NCBI RefSeq assembly: GCF_030823375.1
Contig: NZ_JAUSXB010000001.1
Coordinates: 1,302,001-1,366,000, forward strand
Source of the DNA: Pseudarthrobacter siccitolerans
Lineage (GTDB): Bacteria; Actinomycetota; Actinomycetes; Actinomycetales; Micrococcaceae
Direction of reading: 5' to 3'
DNA length: 64,000 nt
Both the position numbers and the translations under genes were made by a program. The stretch's first letter is position 1; each line of letters begins with the position of its first letter. Below the pieces are notes generated by a model. The model was not told the DNA's origin. It ran no database searches and saw nothing but the letters and a program-made list of their open reading frames with translations. Below, in pieces: positions 55,154 to 63,153 of this stretch.

Positions 55154-55763
55154 CGCAGCCTCACGGAAGGACACCTCCACCGAAAGGAGCGTGCGTCTTC
55201 GGGCGCTCCTGTCCGCCGGAATGGTCCTCGGGCTCGGAGCCGTGGGGACGCTGGCAGCGTGGACCGACGAATCGAAAGCAACTGCGACCTTCAGCGCGGG
55301 CACCCTTGACCTGAAGCTCAAGGAGTTGCCCGGTGGCACTTACGCGGACTCCGCAACCATCACCTCACTGAACATGACAGACATGTACCCAGGAGTGAGC
55401 AAGGCCGCCATGCTCCAAGTCTCCAATTCGGGCACGGTCCCGCTTTCCTACACGCTAACGGGCTCAGCCATGGCCGGACTTGTCGGCCAGGGCGGGGATC
55501 TCGGCGGAGCCCTGCTGGTCGGCGTCTATTCCGGCGGCTCTGCCAGCAACAACTCAGCGACGACAGGTTCATGCACTGGCACGCGAATCGGGACTGCAGA
55601 CGTTCCTCTCAACACTTCATTGATTGCCACTGCCCGAGCCCTTGCGCCCGCCGGAACCGAAGACCTCTGCCTGCTCGTCTCGTTGCCATTGAACGCCGCC
55701 ACAAACCTCCAGGGCACAAGCACGACGGCGACGTTCACATTCAACGCCAGCATGGGAAGCTGA
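55140..55763 (+). CDS. TasA/camelysin-like secreted protein 3
   Basis: A 207-residue protein with a basic N-terminus, signal helix RALLSAGMVLGLGAVGTLAAW (21-41) and mature start WTDESKATATFSAGTLDLKL, the same signature as proteins 1 and 2. The body has YPGVSKAAMLQVSNSGTVPLSYTLTG, as in camelysin domains. Two cysteines (GSCTGT, DLCLLV). ATG 55140 overlaps the LANTG protein gene by 14 bases; the signal peptidase fusion follows after three bases. Confidence 0.75.
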   Translation: MGRRSAASRKDTSTERSVRLRALLSAGMVLGLGAVGTLAAWTDESKATATFSAGTLDLKLKELPGGTYADSATITSLNMTDMYPGVSKAAMLQVSNSGTVPLSYTLTGSAMAGLVGQGGDLGGALLVGVYSGGSASNNSATTGSCTGTRIGTADVPLNTSLIATARALAPAGTEDLCLLVSLPLNAATNLQGTSTTATFTFNASMGS

Positions 55764-55766
55764 TCA

Positions 55767-56834
55767 ATGATGCGCAGGCTCTCACGCCTTCAGAACAATG
55801 TGCTGACACTCGGCGCCGTTCTCGGCGCCCTCTGTCTGGTCGTCGCCATCGCAGCGGTCCTCACCGGCGCAAAGCCGCTGGTCTTCCGTTCAGGGTCCAT
55901 GGCCCCGTCCATCCCGACAGGCGCATTAGGCATCAGTATCCCGGTAGAGGCCAAAAGCATCAGCATCGGTGATGTCATCAGCGTCGAGAACGCCGCCGGG
56001 GTCCGGATCACCCACAGGGTTGTCCAGGCCGACATCGCCGGGGAAACGGCAACGGTGAAGCTGAAAGGTGACGCAAATTCGGTCGCCGACGCAGCACCCT
56101 ACGTTCTCCACGAGACCGACCGGGTAGTGGCGCACTTTCCATTCCTGGGTTACGCCGTAGCCTGGCTCAGCAGTTCCGCGGCGGTATTTGCCGGCGGCCT
56201 TTTGACCGCCTACCTGCTCTACGTCGCTTTTGGCTCTTCACGACGCCGGGGTTGCAGTTCCCGTACGTCCCAGGTTGGGGTTAGTCCTTTGATCGGACAT
56301 CGTGTCGCTGAGCGCCGATCATTGAGGACCCGTCGTGCACAACGTCACGGCCGCCGTGCCACTAGGCTAACTGCCATGGCGCTGGCGTGCGTTGGCGTCC
56401 TCACGGGCGGGGCGATTCACACCGCCGCTCCCAGCCAGGCCGCATTCACTGATAATGCGACCGGAGCTGTCCAGTACAACGCGCGGTCGCTGGCCGCACC
56501 AACGTTTGCGTGCAAGCAAGCCATTGACGCTTTTCTTTTCGTGAATCTTGGCAAAATAGACCTGTCCTGGAACGACAACAACGGATCCCTTGAAGCAACG
56601 GGCTACAGGCTCTCCACGCAAATCGGAAACAGTACTGCAACCGAAGAAAGCGTCACAGCCGCTACCCGGACACGTACGGTAGCGGCCAGCGACATTAATT
56701 CGTCGGTTGCGACGACAGTCACCTTTACTCTTCATTCCTACTATCAGAACTGGGAGTCGGCGGCAACCGTTGCGGCAGACTACCGGCCGGCCGGGTTCCT
56801 GACTGCCGCCACTTTGCAGTGCTCAGCCGGGTAA
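55767..56834 (+). CDS. Signal peptidase I fused to a secreted FnIII-like domain
   Basis: A 355-residue fusion. Residues 1-155 are a second SipW-like signal peptidase: helix 13-33, S44 in RSGSMAPSIPTG, H83 in ITHRVV and a C-terminal helix near 130-155. Residues 160-200 are a long basic linker. Residues about 201-225 look like another signal segment (LTAMALACVGVLTGG, then PSQAAFTDNA), and the rest resembles a secreted FnIII-like domain (KIDLSWND, ATGYRLST, VTFTLHSYYQNW). No stop or frame break is seen across the junction. An internal ATG at 56376 could give the second half alone but lacks a ribosome site. Confidence 0.75.
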   Translation: MMRRLSRLQNNVLTLGAVLGALCLVVAIAAVLTGAKPLVFRSGSMAPSIPTGALGISIPVEAKSISIGDVISVENAAGVRITHRVVQADIAGETATVKLKGDANSVADAAPYVLHETDRVVAHFPFLGYAVAWLSSSAAVFAGGLLTAYLLYVAFGSSRRRGCSSRTSQVGVSPLIGHRVAERRSLRTRRAQRHGRRATRLTAMALACVGVLTGGAIHTAAPSQAAFTDNATGAVQYNARSLAAPTFACKQAIDAFLFVNLGKIDLSWNDNNGSLEATGYRLSTQIGNSTATEESVTAATRTRTVAASDINSSVATTVTFTLHSYYQNWESAATVAADYRPAGFLTAATLQCSAG

Positions 56835-56853
56835 TCCAACGGCCAACCTCGGG

Positions 56854-57747
56854 TCAGTATTGCCGCACCGCCCGCGTCAGCTCGGCGCGGGCCAGCAGCT
56901 CGTCGTCGGACGGGTAGGCCACTTCCTCCAGCACCAGCGGGTGCGGCGCAGCCAGCACGGACTTTGCGTCGCGCTTCCGGGCCAGCAGCCGCTCGTACAG
57001 CCAGCCCGGCTCCTCCACGCCCTCCCCCACGTACAGGGCAGAGCCGATCAGGGCGCGCACCATGTTGTGGCAGAAGGCGTCAGCCTGGACGGTGGCCACG
57101 ATGACGCCGTCTTCCGCGCGCCCGAACTCGAAGCGCTGCAGCTCGCGGATTGTGGTGGCACCTTCCCGGGGTTTACAGAAGGACAGGAAGTTCTGTAGCC
57201 CCAGCAGCTTGGAGGCACCCTCGTTCAGCAGCGAAACATCCAGCGGGTTTTTGTGCCACAGCGTTGAGTACCGGCCCAGCGGATCCCAGAGCGCGGCTCC
57301 GTCCGCGATGCGGTAGCTGTAGCGCCGCCAGAGGGCCGAGAACCGGGCATCGAAGCCTGCCGGCGCCAGCGAGATCCGGTGCACCTCGACTGCCCCGGTA
57401 AGATCCCCGAGAATTCGGCTGAGGGCGCCGCGGAGACGGCGCTGCAAGGCGACGGCGGGATCCAGTTCGTGCCCGCGCGGGAGTCCCTGCCACTCGGCGT
57501 CTGTCAGGTCCAGGTGCACCACCTGGCCGCGCGCGTGCACCCCGGCGTCCGTTCGGCCGGCGACGGTCACGCGGACCGGGCGCCGGATCAACATGTGCAG
57601 GGCTTCCTCCAGGACTCCCTGGACGGTCCGCCTGCCTGGCTGCAATGCCCAGCCGCTGAAGGGGCCGCCGTCGTACGACAAATCCAGCCGGACACGCAAA
57701 AACCCGCCGCCCCCAATTACGGGGGCCGCGGGTTTTTGGTCGTTCAT
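56854..57747 (-). CDS. truA: tRNA pseudouridine(38-40) synthase
   Basis: A 297-residue enzyme isomerising uridines 38-40 in the tRNA anticodon stem. [25 protein letters not shown] and AGRTDAGVHARGQV (catalytic D67) are diagnostic; later QADAFCHNMVRALIG. The ATG at 57747 places the rplQ terminator hairpin inside codons 4-17. A TTG at codon 17 (57699) would start just past the hairpin, immediately before the conserved core. Lies 33 bases after rplQ, same strand; likely low-level read-through product of the ribosomal operon. Confidence 0.92.
   Translation of the reverse strand: MNDQKPAAPVIGGGGFLRVRLDLSYDGGPFSGWALQPGRRTVQGVLEEALHMLIRRPVRVTVAGRTDAGVHARGQVVHLDLTDAEWQGLPRGHELDPAVALQRRLRGALSRILGDLTGAVEVHRISLAPAGFDARFSALWRRYSYRIADGAALWDPLGRYSTLWHKNPLDVSLLNEGASKLLGLQNFLSFCKPREGATTIRELQRFEFGRAEDGVIVATVQADAFCHNMVRALIGSALYVGEGVEEPGWLYERLLARKRDAKSVLAAPHPLVLEEVAYPSDDELLARAELTRAVRQY
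57698..57737 (-). terminator. rplQ terminator embedded in the start of truA
   Basis: AAAAACCCGC pairs with GCGGGTTTTT, and inner CCCCC with GGGGG around a 6-base loop. On the minus strand it ends in TTTTTGCG. It lies 43 bases after the rplQ stop and inside the first 17 codons of truA as read from ATG 57747. Confidence 0.85.
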
Positions 57748-57779
57748 AGACTCAAGTCTATGCGAAGAAAATCAGCGAA

Positions 57780-58364
57780 TTACTTCGCGTCCTTCTCTTC
57801 GGCAGCCGGAGCTTCAGCTTCCTCAGCGGCCGGAGCCTCTTCGGTTGCAGCCTCTTCGGTTGCGGCCTCTTCGGCGGCGGGAGCCTCGGCAGCTTCGGTC
57901 TCAACGACCTCAGCTTCGGGAGCTTCCTCGGCAGCCGGAGCAGCCTTGTCTGCATCGCGCTTGGCAGCAGCAGTAGCCTCGGCTACAACAGCCTGCTTGG
58001 CGGAAACGGGCTCAAGGACGAGCTCGATGACAGCCATGGGAGCGTTGTCGCCCTTGCGGTTGCCGATCTTGGTGATGCGGGTGTAGCCGCCGTCGCGGTT
58101 CTCCACTGCCTGGGCAATGTCGGTGAACAGCTCGTGGACGACGCCCTTGTTGCTGATCAGGCCGAGCACGCGGCGGCGGGAAGCGAGGTCGCCGCGCTTG
58201 GCGAAGGTCACCAGGCGCTCTGCGTACGGCTTCAGGCGCTTGGCCTTGGTCACCGTGGTGGTGATCCGCTTGTGCTCGAACAGGGATGCTGCCAGGTTCG
58301 CGAGCATGAGGCGCTCGTGAGCCGGGCCGCCTCCGAGGCGCGGACCCTTAGTGGGGGTAGGCAT
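57780..58364 (-). CDS. rplQ: 50S ribosomal protein L17
   Basis: The 194-residue product has the normal L17 core of about 125 residues ([67 protein letters not shown]). A C-terminal extension of about 65 residues follows, made of imperfect Ala/Glu repeats ([18 protein letters not shown]), a feature of actinobacterial L17. GAGGAG precedes the ATG. The gene is cotranscribed with rpoA. Confidence 0.97.
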   Translation of the reverse strand: MPTPTKGPRLGGGPAHERLMLANLAASLFEHKRITTTVTKAKRLKPYAERLVTFAKRGDLASRRRVLGLISNKGVVHELFTDIAQAVENRDGGYTRITKIGNRKGDNAPMAVIELVLEPVSAKQAVVAEATAAAKRDADKAAPAAEEAPEAEVVETEAAEAPAAEEAATEEAATEEAPAAEEAEAPAAEEKDAK

Positions 58365-58432
58365 AATTGTTTCTCCTCATGTGGAAGCCGTGGGCGGCAC
58401 ACCATGGTGCTGCCCGCCGGCCAAGGTCTGGT

Positions 58433-59443
58433 TTAGAGTTCGTCGTCGCCGAAGGCGGCGTCGTCCTCTTCGATTGCTGCGGCGCGTGCTGCGAGGTCAA
58501 AACCGGGAGGCGAGTCCTTGAGGGACAGGCCCAGTTCAACCAGCTTTGCCTTGACCTCGTCAATGGACTTGGCACCGAAGTTGCGGATGTCCATCAGGTC
58601 AGCCTCGGAGCGGGCAACGAGTTCACCCACGGTGTGGATGCCCTCACGCTTGAGGCAGTTGTAGGAACGGACGGTGAGGTCCAGATCCTCGATCGGCAGT
58701 GCCATGTCGGCTGCCAGGGCAGCGTCGGTGGGCGACGGGCCGATCTCGATACCTTCAGCTGCGGTGTTCAGCTCACGTGCCAGACCGAAGAGCTCCACCA
58801 GGGTGGTGCCTGCGGAAGCAACAGCATCGCGCGGGGCGATAGCCTGCTTGGTCTCGACGTCGACAATCAGCTTGTCGAAGTCAGTGCGCTGCTCAACACG
58901 GGTTGCTTCCACGCGGAAAGTAACCTTCAGTACCGGCGAGTAGATGGAGTCGACCGGGATACGGCCGATCTCTGCATCGCCGGACTTGTTCTGAGCTGCC
59001 GAAACGTAGCCGCGGCCGCGCTCGATGGTCAGTTCGAGTTCGAACTTGCCCTTCGAGTTCAGCGTGGCGATGTGCAGATCCGGGTTGTGGAATTCGACGC
59101 CGGCCGGCGGAGCAATGTCCGCGGCGGTGACGACTCCGGGGCCCTGCTTGCGCAGGTAGGCAACAACCGGCTCATCGTGCTCAGAGGAGACCGACAGGCT
59201 CTTGATGTTCAGGATGATCTCAGTGACATCTTCCTTGACACCCGGAACCGTGGTGAACTCGTGCAGCACGCCATCGATCCGGATGCTGGTTACAGCAGCA
59301 CCGGGGATGGAGGAGAGCAGGGTACGGCGGAGGGAGTTTCCGAGGGTGTAGCCGAAGCCCGGTTCCAGCGGTTCAATGATGAAACGCGAACGGTTTTCGG
59401 AGACTACCTCTTCGGAGAGGGTGGGGCGCTGTGCAATGAGCAC
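58433..59443 (-). CDS. rpoA: RNA polymerase alpha subunit
   Basis: A 336-residue alpha subunit. The N-terminal assembly domain starts [21 protein letters not shown], with [31 protein letters not shown]. The C-terminal DNA-contact domain follows a linker near 235-250: [22 protein letters not shown] and [18 protein letters not shown] start with AAAGGAAA upstream. A perfect palindrome sits in the leader between rpsK and rpoA. Confidence 0.98.
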
Positions 59444-59523
59444 TTAGGTTTCCTTTCGGCGAGCATCCGCTATATGACGCAACACAGGTGGTGGAAATTC
59501 GGTCTGAAGACTTAACGCGCTGG

Positions 59524-59555
59524 GCTTGCCCGGACCATCGATGGTCCGGGCAAGC
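59524..59555 (-). other. Perfect 32-nt palindrome between rpsK and rpoA
   Basis: GCTTGCCCGGACCATC followed by its exact reverse complement. It begins 20 bases after the rpsK stop and 81 bases before the rpoA start. No U tract follows. It may act as a partial terminator, an RNA-processing site, or a translational element tuning rpoA. Confidence 0.75.
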
Positions 59556-59574
59556 TCAAGCGGCGCTGGAAGCC

Positions 59575-59976
59575 TTAGACGCGGCGGCGCTTCGGCGGAC
59601 GGCAGCCGTTGTGGGCAGCGGGGGTGACGTCCTGGATGGAGCCAACCTCGAGGCCGGCGGCCTGCAGCGAACGGATCGCGGTTTCGCGTCCTGAGCCCGG
59701 GCCCTTCACGAAAACGTCAACCTTGCGCATGCCGTGCTCCTGGGCGCGCTTTGCAGCAGCCTCGGCAGCCATCTGGGCAGCGAACGGAGTGGACTTACGC
59801 GAGCCCTTGAAGCCAACCTCACCTGAGGAAGCCCAAGAGATAACAGCGCCGTTCGGATCCGTGATGGAAACGATGGTGTTGTTAAAAGTACTCTTGATGT
59901 GCGCCTGGCCAAGCGCGATATTCTTCTTGTCCTTCTTACGCGGCTTGCGAACCGCGCCACGAGTCTTCGGGGGCAT
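59575..59976 (-). CDS. rpsK: 30S ribosomal protein S11
   Basis: The 133-residue protein has the S11 core: [62 protein letters not shown] and the C-terminal [14 protein letters not shown] start with AGGAGAAA upstream. Lies 54 bases after rpsM in the alpha-operon order. Confidence 0.98.
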   Translation of the reverse strand: MPPKTRGAVRKPRKKDKKNIALGQAHIKSTFNNTIVSITDPNGAVISWASSGEVGFKGSRKSTPFAAQMAAEAAAKRAQEHGMRKVDVFVKGPGSGRETAIRSLQAAGLEVGSIQDVTPAAHNGCRPPKRRRV

Positions 59977-60030
59977 TATTTCTCCTACAGAAAGTTATTG
60001 GGGAAAAGTCCGTTAATCCCGGCGGGGATT

Positions 60031-60405
60031 TTAACGGGCCTTCTTCTTGCCGGCGACGGTACGCTTCGGGCCCTTGCGGGTACGTGCGTTGGTCTTCGTA
60101 CGCTGCCCGTGTACGGGCAGGCCTTTGCGGTGGCGAATACCTTCGTAGCTGCCGATTTCAACCTTGCGGCGGATATCAGCTGCCACTTCGCGGCGAAGGT
60201 CACCCTCAACCTTGTAGTTGCCTTCAATGTAGTCACGCAGCTCAACCAGCTGGGTATCAGTGAGGTCCTTGACGCGGACGTCAGCGCTGATGCCAGTGGC
60301 AGCCAGGGTTTCGTGTGCACGGGTCTTACCCACGCCGTAGATGTAAGTAAGCGCAATTTCCAGCCGCTTTTCGCGGGGAATGTCTACGCCAGCGAGACGA
60401 GCCAT
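60031..60405 (-). CDS. rpsM: 30S ribosomal protein S13
   Basis: The 124-residue protein begins [30 protein letters not shown] and contains [43 protein letters not shown] split over the normal S13 core, ending in a basic tail. AAGGAG lies upstream of the ATG. Follows rpmJ by about 176 bases. Confidence 0.98.
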   Translation of the reverse strand: MARLAGVDIPREKRLEIALTYIYGVGKTRAHETLAATGISADVRVKDLTDTQLVELRDYIEGNYKVEGDLRREVAADIRRKVEIGSYEGIRHRKGLPVHGQRTKTNARTRKGPKRTVAGKKKAR

Positions 60406-60581
60406 AGTGGCAGTACTCCTTGATAAACCGGAGGTCGTAGGCAGTACACCCGCACGTTCTGTGCGGCCCCAGCCTCCGACCGGGGGTCAGCTGTCCGGGC
60501 TCCATTCGTCCCAGATCAGCTTGTGCTGCCTTTATTTACTTGCGTGGGTTAGCAACCCAGGATTTCCTTCAGGAAAGGAAA

Positions 60582-60695
60582 TTAGCCCTGGCGCTGCTTG
60601 TGGCGCGGGTTCTCGCAGATCACCATGACCCGGCCATTACGGCGGATCACTTTGCACTTTTCGCAGATCTGCTTGACGCTCGGCTTGACCTTCAT
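60582..60695 (-). CDS. rpmJ: 50S ribosomal protein L36
   Basis: A 37-residue protein too short for most gene tracks: [15 protein letters not shown], then [22 protein letters not shown]. Three cysteines and one histidine (C11, C14, C27, H32) form the zinc site of the zinc-binding L36 type. AAAGGAATGCC provides the ribosome site ahead of ATG 60695. It sits between infA and rpsM, as expected. Confidence 0.97.
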   Translation of the reverse strand: MKVKPSVKQICEKCKVIRRNGRVMVICENPRHKQRQG

Positions 60696-60765
60696 GGCAT
60701 TCCTTTGCGTGTAACAGTTGGTCAACTGGAGCGGCGTTCAGTTCGCACTGAGGCCGCCCAGCAAT

Positions 60766-60987
60766 TTACTTGTAGCGGTAGACGATACGACCACGGGTGA
60801 GGTCGTACGGGCTGAGCTCCACCACTACGCGGTCCTCAGGGAGAATCCTGATGTAGTGCTGACGCATCTTTCCAGAGATGTGTGCCAGTACGATGTGCTT
60901 GTTGGTGAGCTCAACGCGAAACATCGCGTTAGGCAGCGCCTCGGTCACAACGCCTTCGATCTCAATGACCCCGTCCTTCTTGGCCAT
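60766..60987 (-). CDS. infA: Translation initiation factor IF-1
   Basis: A 73-residue OB-fold protein: [68 protein letters not shown] 60987 has GGAGG upstream; longer in-frame readings are leader sequence. First gene of the infA-rpmJ-rpsM-rpsK-rpoA-rplQ operon. Confidence 0.98.
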   Translation of the reverse strand: MAKKDGVIEIEGVVTEALPNAMFRVELTNKHIVLAHISGKMRQHYIRILPEDRVVVELSPYDLTRGRIVYRYK

Positions 60988-61115
60988 ACCCTCCGCTAAC
61001 TGTTGTTGCCGCAGTCCTGCCGGATTGCACCGGGCATGACCACGAACGTTTTTGTTGGATCGATTGCCAGTTCCAGGCCCCAAAAGGGCGTGGCAGTCCA
61101 GACAACCAACAAACA

Positions 61116-61144
61116 ACACTACTCTGTATCGCTGTAAAAGTTAA
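61116..61144 (-). promoter_or_regulatory. Candidate promoter of the infA operon
   Basis: On the minus strand TTAACT (61144-61139) and TAGTGT (61121-61116) are 17 bases apart, matching a sigma-70-type actinobacterial promoter with a TAnnnT -10. The stretch is AT-rich against a GC-rich background and leaves a leader of about 120 bases before infA. A nearby alternative uses TTGCCG as -35. Confidence 0.4.
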
Positions 61145-61159
61145 ATCGGCAATAGTAAC

Positions 61160-62164
61160 CTACGCGGCACCGTACGCACCATAATCCCCTGCCGGAGTGC
61201 TCACGGCCTCAGCGCTGGCCACGCCATCGAGGATGGCCAGGCGTACGACGTCGGCTGCCGCGCTCTGCAGCGTAATAAGGCTGATCTGCCGGGCAGCTTC
61301 GTCCGAGCGGTCAAGTGGGACAGCGCCAGTTGCAAGGCAAAAGACGGTGTCCCCATCAGCCAACGTATGACTCGGATTCAGAGCCCTCGCAATACCGGCG
61401 TGGGAAGCAGCAGCAGTCCGCTTACACTCGGCCACATCCAGGAGAGCGTTCGTAGCAACGACGACAAGGGTGGTGTTGAGCGGTGGACCGTGGTGGGCTT
61501 CCGCCCCACCAGCCGAAGCCCTCGGCGTGCTCGCTCGTTCCTCGCTTAGACGCACGCTGCCGGGCTCCGCCCGCTGGGTCGTTGTGCCGAACGGGAGTCC
61601 CAGGGCATTCACCACCGCCAGTGCTCCAACAACAACGCCGTTCTCGAAAATGACCGAGGCCGTCCCTACCCCGCCTTTGTACGTTCTGGCGATGACCGCT
61701 CCGGTGCCGGCCCCTACGTTGCCGCGTCCGACGTCATGCCCGTCCTCCGCGGCAGCAGCGGCGGCAGTTGCCGCGTATCCCATGTCCGCGGTCGGACGCG
61801 CTGAAAAGTCGCCGCCCCGGCCCAGGTCGAAGATTGCGGCCGCCGGGACAATCGGTACTACTCCCCCGGGAACGGCGAAACCCCGGTTGTTCTCCTCGCA
61901 CCAGCGCTGGGCGCCGGACGCCGATGCCAGGCCGTAAGCACTTCCGCCGGTAAGAACCACGGCGTCCACGGCACTGACAAGCGTGGTGGGGTCGAGCGCG
62001 TCGGTCTCGTGGGTGGCGGGTCCCCCGCCCTGGACGTCCACCGATCCGACGGTGCCCGGCGGCGGCAGGACCACCGTTACCCCGCTCAGCCAGCCGTCGT
62101 CGTTCTTCTGTACGTGGCCAACCCGAATCCCGGGCACATCGGTGATTGCTCCCATGGCACCCAT
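61160..62164 (-). CDS. P1-family Ntn hydrolase (DmpA/NylC-like)
   Basis: A 334-residue protein of the self-processing DmpA/BapA/NylC peptidase family. It starts AITDVPGIRVGHVQ and has LTGGSAYGL, PIVPAAAIFDLG and GNVGAGTGA. The expected autocleavage site is N230-T231 in PPLNTTLVVVATNA, with Thr as the new N-terminal nucleophile, as in nylon-oligomer hydrolase NylC rather than the Gly-Ser site of DmpA. Natural substrate unknown. ATG 62164 has GGAGGGGG upstream. An Ala-rich stretch lies near 131-140. It lies downstream of map and may be cotranscribed in part. Confidence 0.83.
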   Translation of the reverse strand: MGAMGAITDVPGIRVGHVQKNDDGWLSGVTVVLPPPGTVGSVDVQGGGPATHETDALDPTTLVSAVDAVVLTGGSAYGLASASGAQRWCEENNRGFAVPGGVVPIVPAAAIFDLGRGGDFSARPTADMGYAATAAAAAAEDGHDVGRGNVGAGTGAVIARTYKGGVGTASVIFENGVVVGALAVVNALGLPFGTTTQRAEPGSVRLSEERASTPRASAGGAEAHHGPPLNTTLVVVATNALLDVAECKRTAAASHAGIARALNPSHTLADGDTVFCLATGAVPLDRSDEAARQISLITLQSAAADVVRLAILDGVASAEAVSTPAGDYGAYGAA

Positions 62165-62186
62165 TGTTCCCCCTCCCCCAACTAAG

Positions 62187-62232
62187 TAGCGCCAAGTGTC
62201 GTTTTGAAGGGTCAAAACGACACTTGGCGCTA
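62187..62232. repeat. Perfect 21-bp inverted repeat between map and the P1 peptidase gene
   Basis: TAGCGCCAAGTGTCGTTTTG(A) at 62187-62207 and its exact complement at 62212-62232, with a 4-base loop. It lies 25-70 bases after the map stop. It lacks a trailing U run but contains TTTTGA in the stem; it can act as a terminator and may be a copy of a dispersed repeat. Confidence 0.85.
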
Positions 62233-62256
62233 CCTGGTTGGCTGGGCGAGCGGAAA

Positions 62257-63084
62257 CTACGGGATCGGGACCGGGGTGACGCCCAGGGGCACCAGGTGCT
62301 CCGCACCGCCGTCGGGCGCTGACAGAACCCAGATGCCCTTCTCGTGAACGGCAACGGAGTGCTCCCACTGACAGGAGCGGGCGCCGTCGGTGGTGATCAC
62401 GGTCCAGTCGTCCTCCAGGACCGCTGTCTCGATGCCGCCGCGGACCAGCATGGGTTCGATCGCCAGGCAGAGGCCCGGCCGGATCTTGGGGCCGCGGTGG
62501 CTGGTGCGGTAGTTGAGGACGTCCGGAGCCATGTGCATTTCGGAGCCGATGCCGTGGCCCACGTAGTCCTCGAGGATGCCCAGCGGCTTGCCGGGCACGG
62601 AGGAAACGTAGTCGTCAATGGCGGCACCGATGTCACCCACGTGCCTGCCGCTGTCCAGTGCCGCGATCCCCCGCCACAGGGCTGCGTGCGTCACGTCGGA
62701 GAGGCGCTGGTCCTCGGGATCAGCGGTGCCCACGATGACTGTCCGCGCCGAGTCAGAGTGCCAGCCGTTGACAATGGCGCCGCCGTCGATCGAGATGATG
62801 TCGCCGTCGTTCAGGACGCGGCTGCCGGGGATGCCGTGGACCACTTCCTCGTTGACGGAGGTGCAGATGGTGGCGGGGAACCCGTGATAGCCCAGGAAGT
62901 TGGACTTGGCGCCGGCCTCGTTCAGGACGGCGGCGAAGACGTCATCCAGGTGCTTGGTGGTGACGCCGGGAACGGCGGCTGCCACAGCGGCGTCCAGGGC
63001 ACGGCTGAGGACCAGGCCTGCTTCGTGCATGGTGCGCATCTGGGCGTTGGTCTTGTATTCGATACGGGGCTGGCCGAAGGCCAT
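62257..63084 (-). CDS. map: Type I methionine aminopeptidase
   Basis: Removes the initiator Met from nascent proteins. The 275-residue protein has metal ligands D100 (ISIDGG) and D111 (GWHSDSAR), later GHGIGSEMHMAP, AIEPML and EHS, and the substrate His H83 (EEVVHGIPG). ATG 63084 has AAGGAAG upstream; another ATG 15 bases earlier is weaker. Follows adk after a strong hairpin. Confidence 0.96.
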   Translation of the reverse strand: MAFGQPRIEYKTNAQMRTMHEAGLVLSRALDAAVAAAVPGVTTKHLDDVFAAVLNEAGAKSNFLGYHGFPATICTSVNEEVVHGIPGSRVLNDGDIISIDGGAIVNGWHSDSARTVIVGTADPEDQRLSDVTHAALWRGIAALDSGRHVGDIGAAIDDYVSSVPGKPLGILEDYVGHGIGSEMHMAPDVLNYRTSHRGPKIRPGLCLAIEPMLVRGGIETAVLEDDWTVITTDGARSCQWEHSVAVHEKGIWVLSAPDGGAEHLVPLGVTPVPIP

Positions 63085-63105
63085 GGTGCTTCCTTTCAAA
63101 TGGCT

Positions 63106-63136
63106 GAGGCTCCTCCCGTGTACCGGGAGGAGCCTC
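63106..63136 (-). terminator. Hairpin between adk and map
   Basis: Perfect 13-bp stem GAGGCTCCTCCCG/CGGGAGGAGCCTC with a 5-base loop, 17 bases after the adk stop. No U tract on the minus strand, so partial termination or processing ahead of map is likely. Confidence 0.65.
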
Positions 63137-63153
63137 GGAAAAACTTGCCTGGA

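Noticed and set aside
57780..57960. Ala/Glu repeat tail of L17 as a novel domain
   Set aside because: Acidic Ala-rich extensions on L17 are widespread in actinobacteria.
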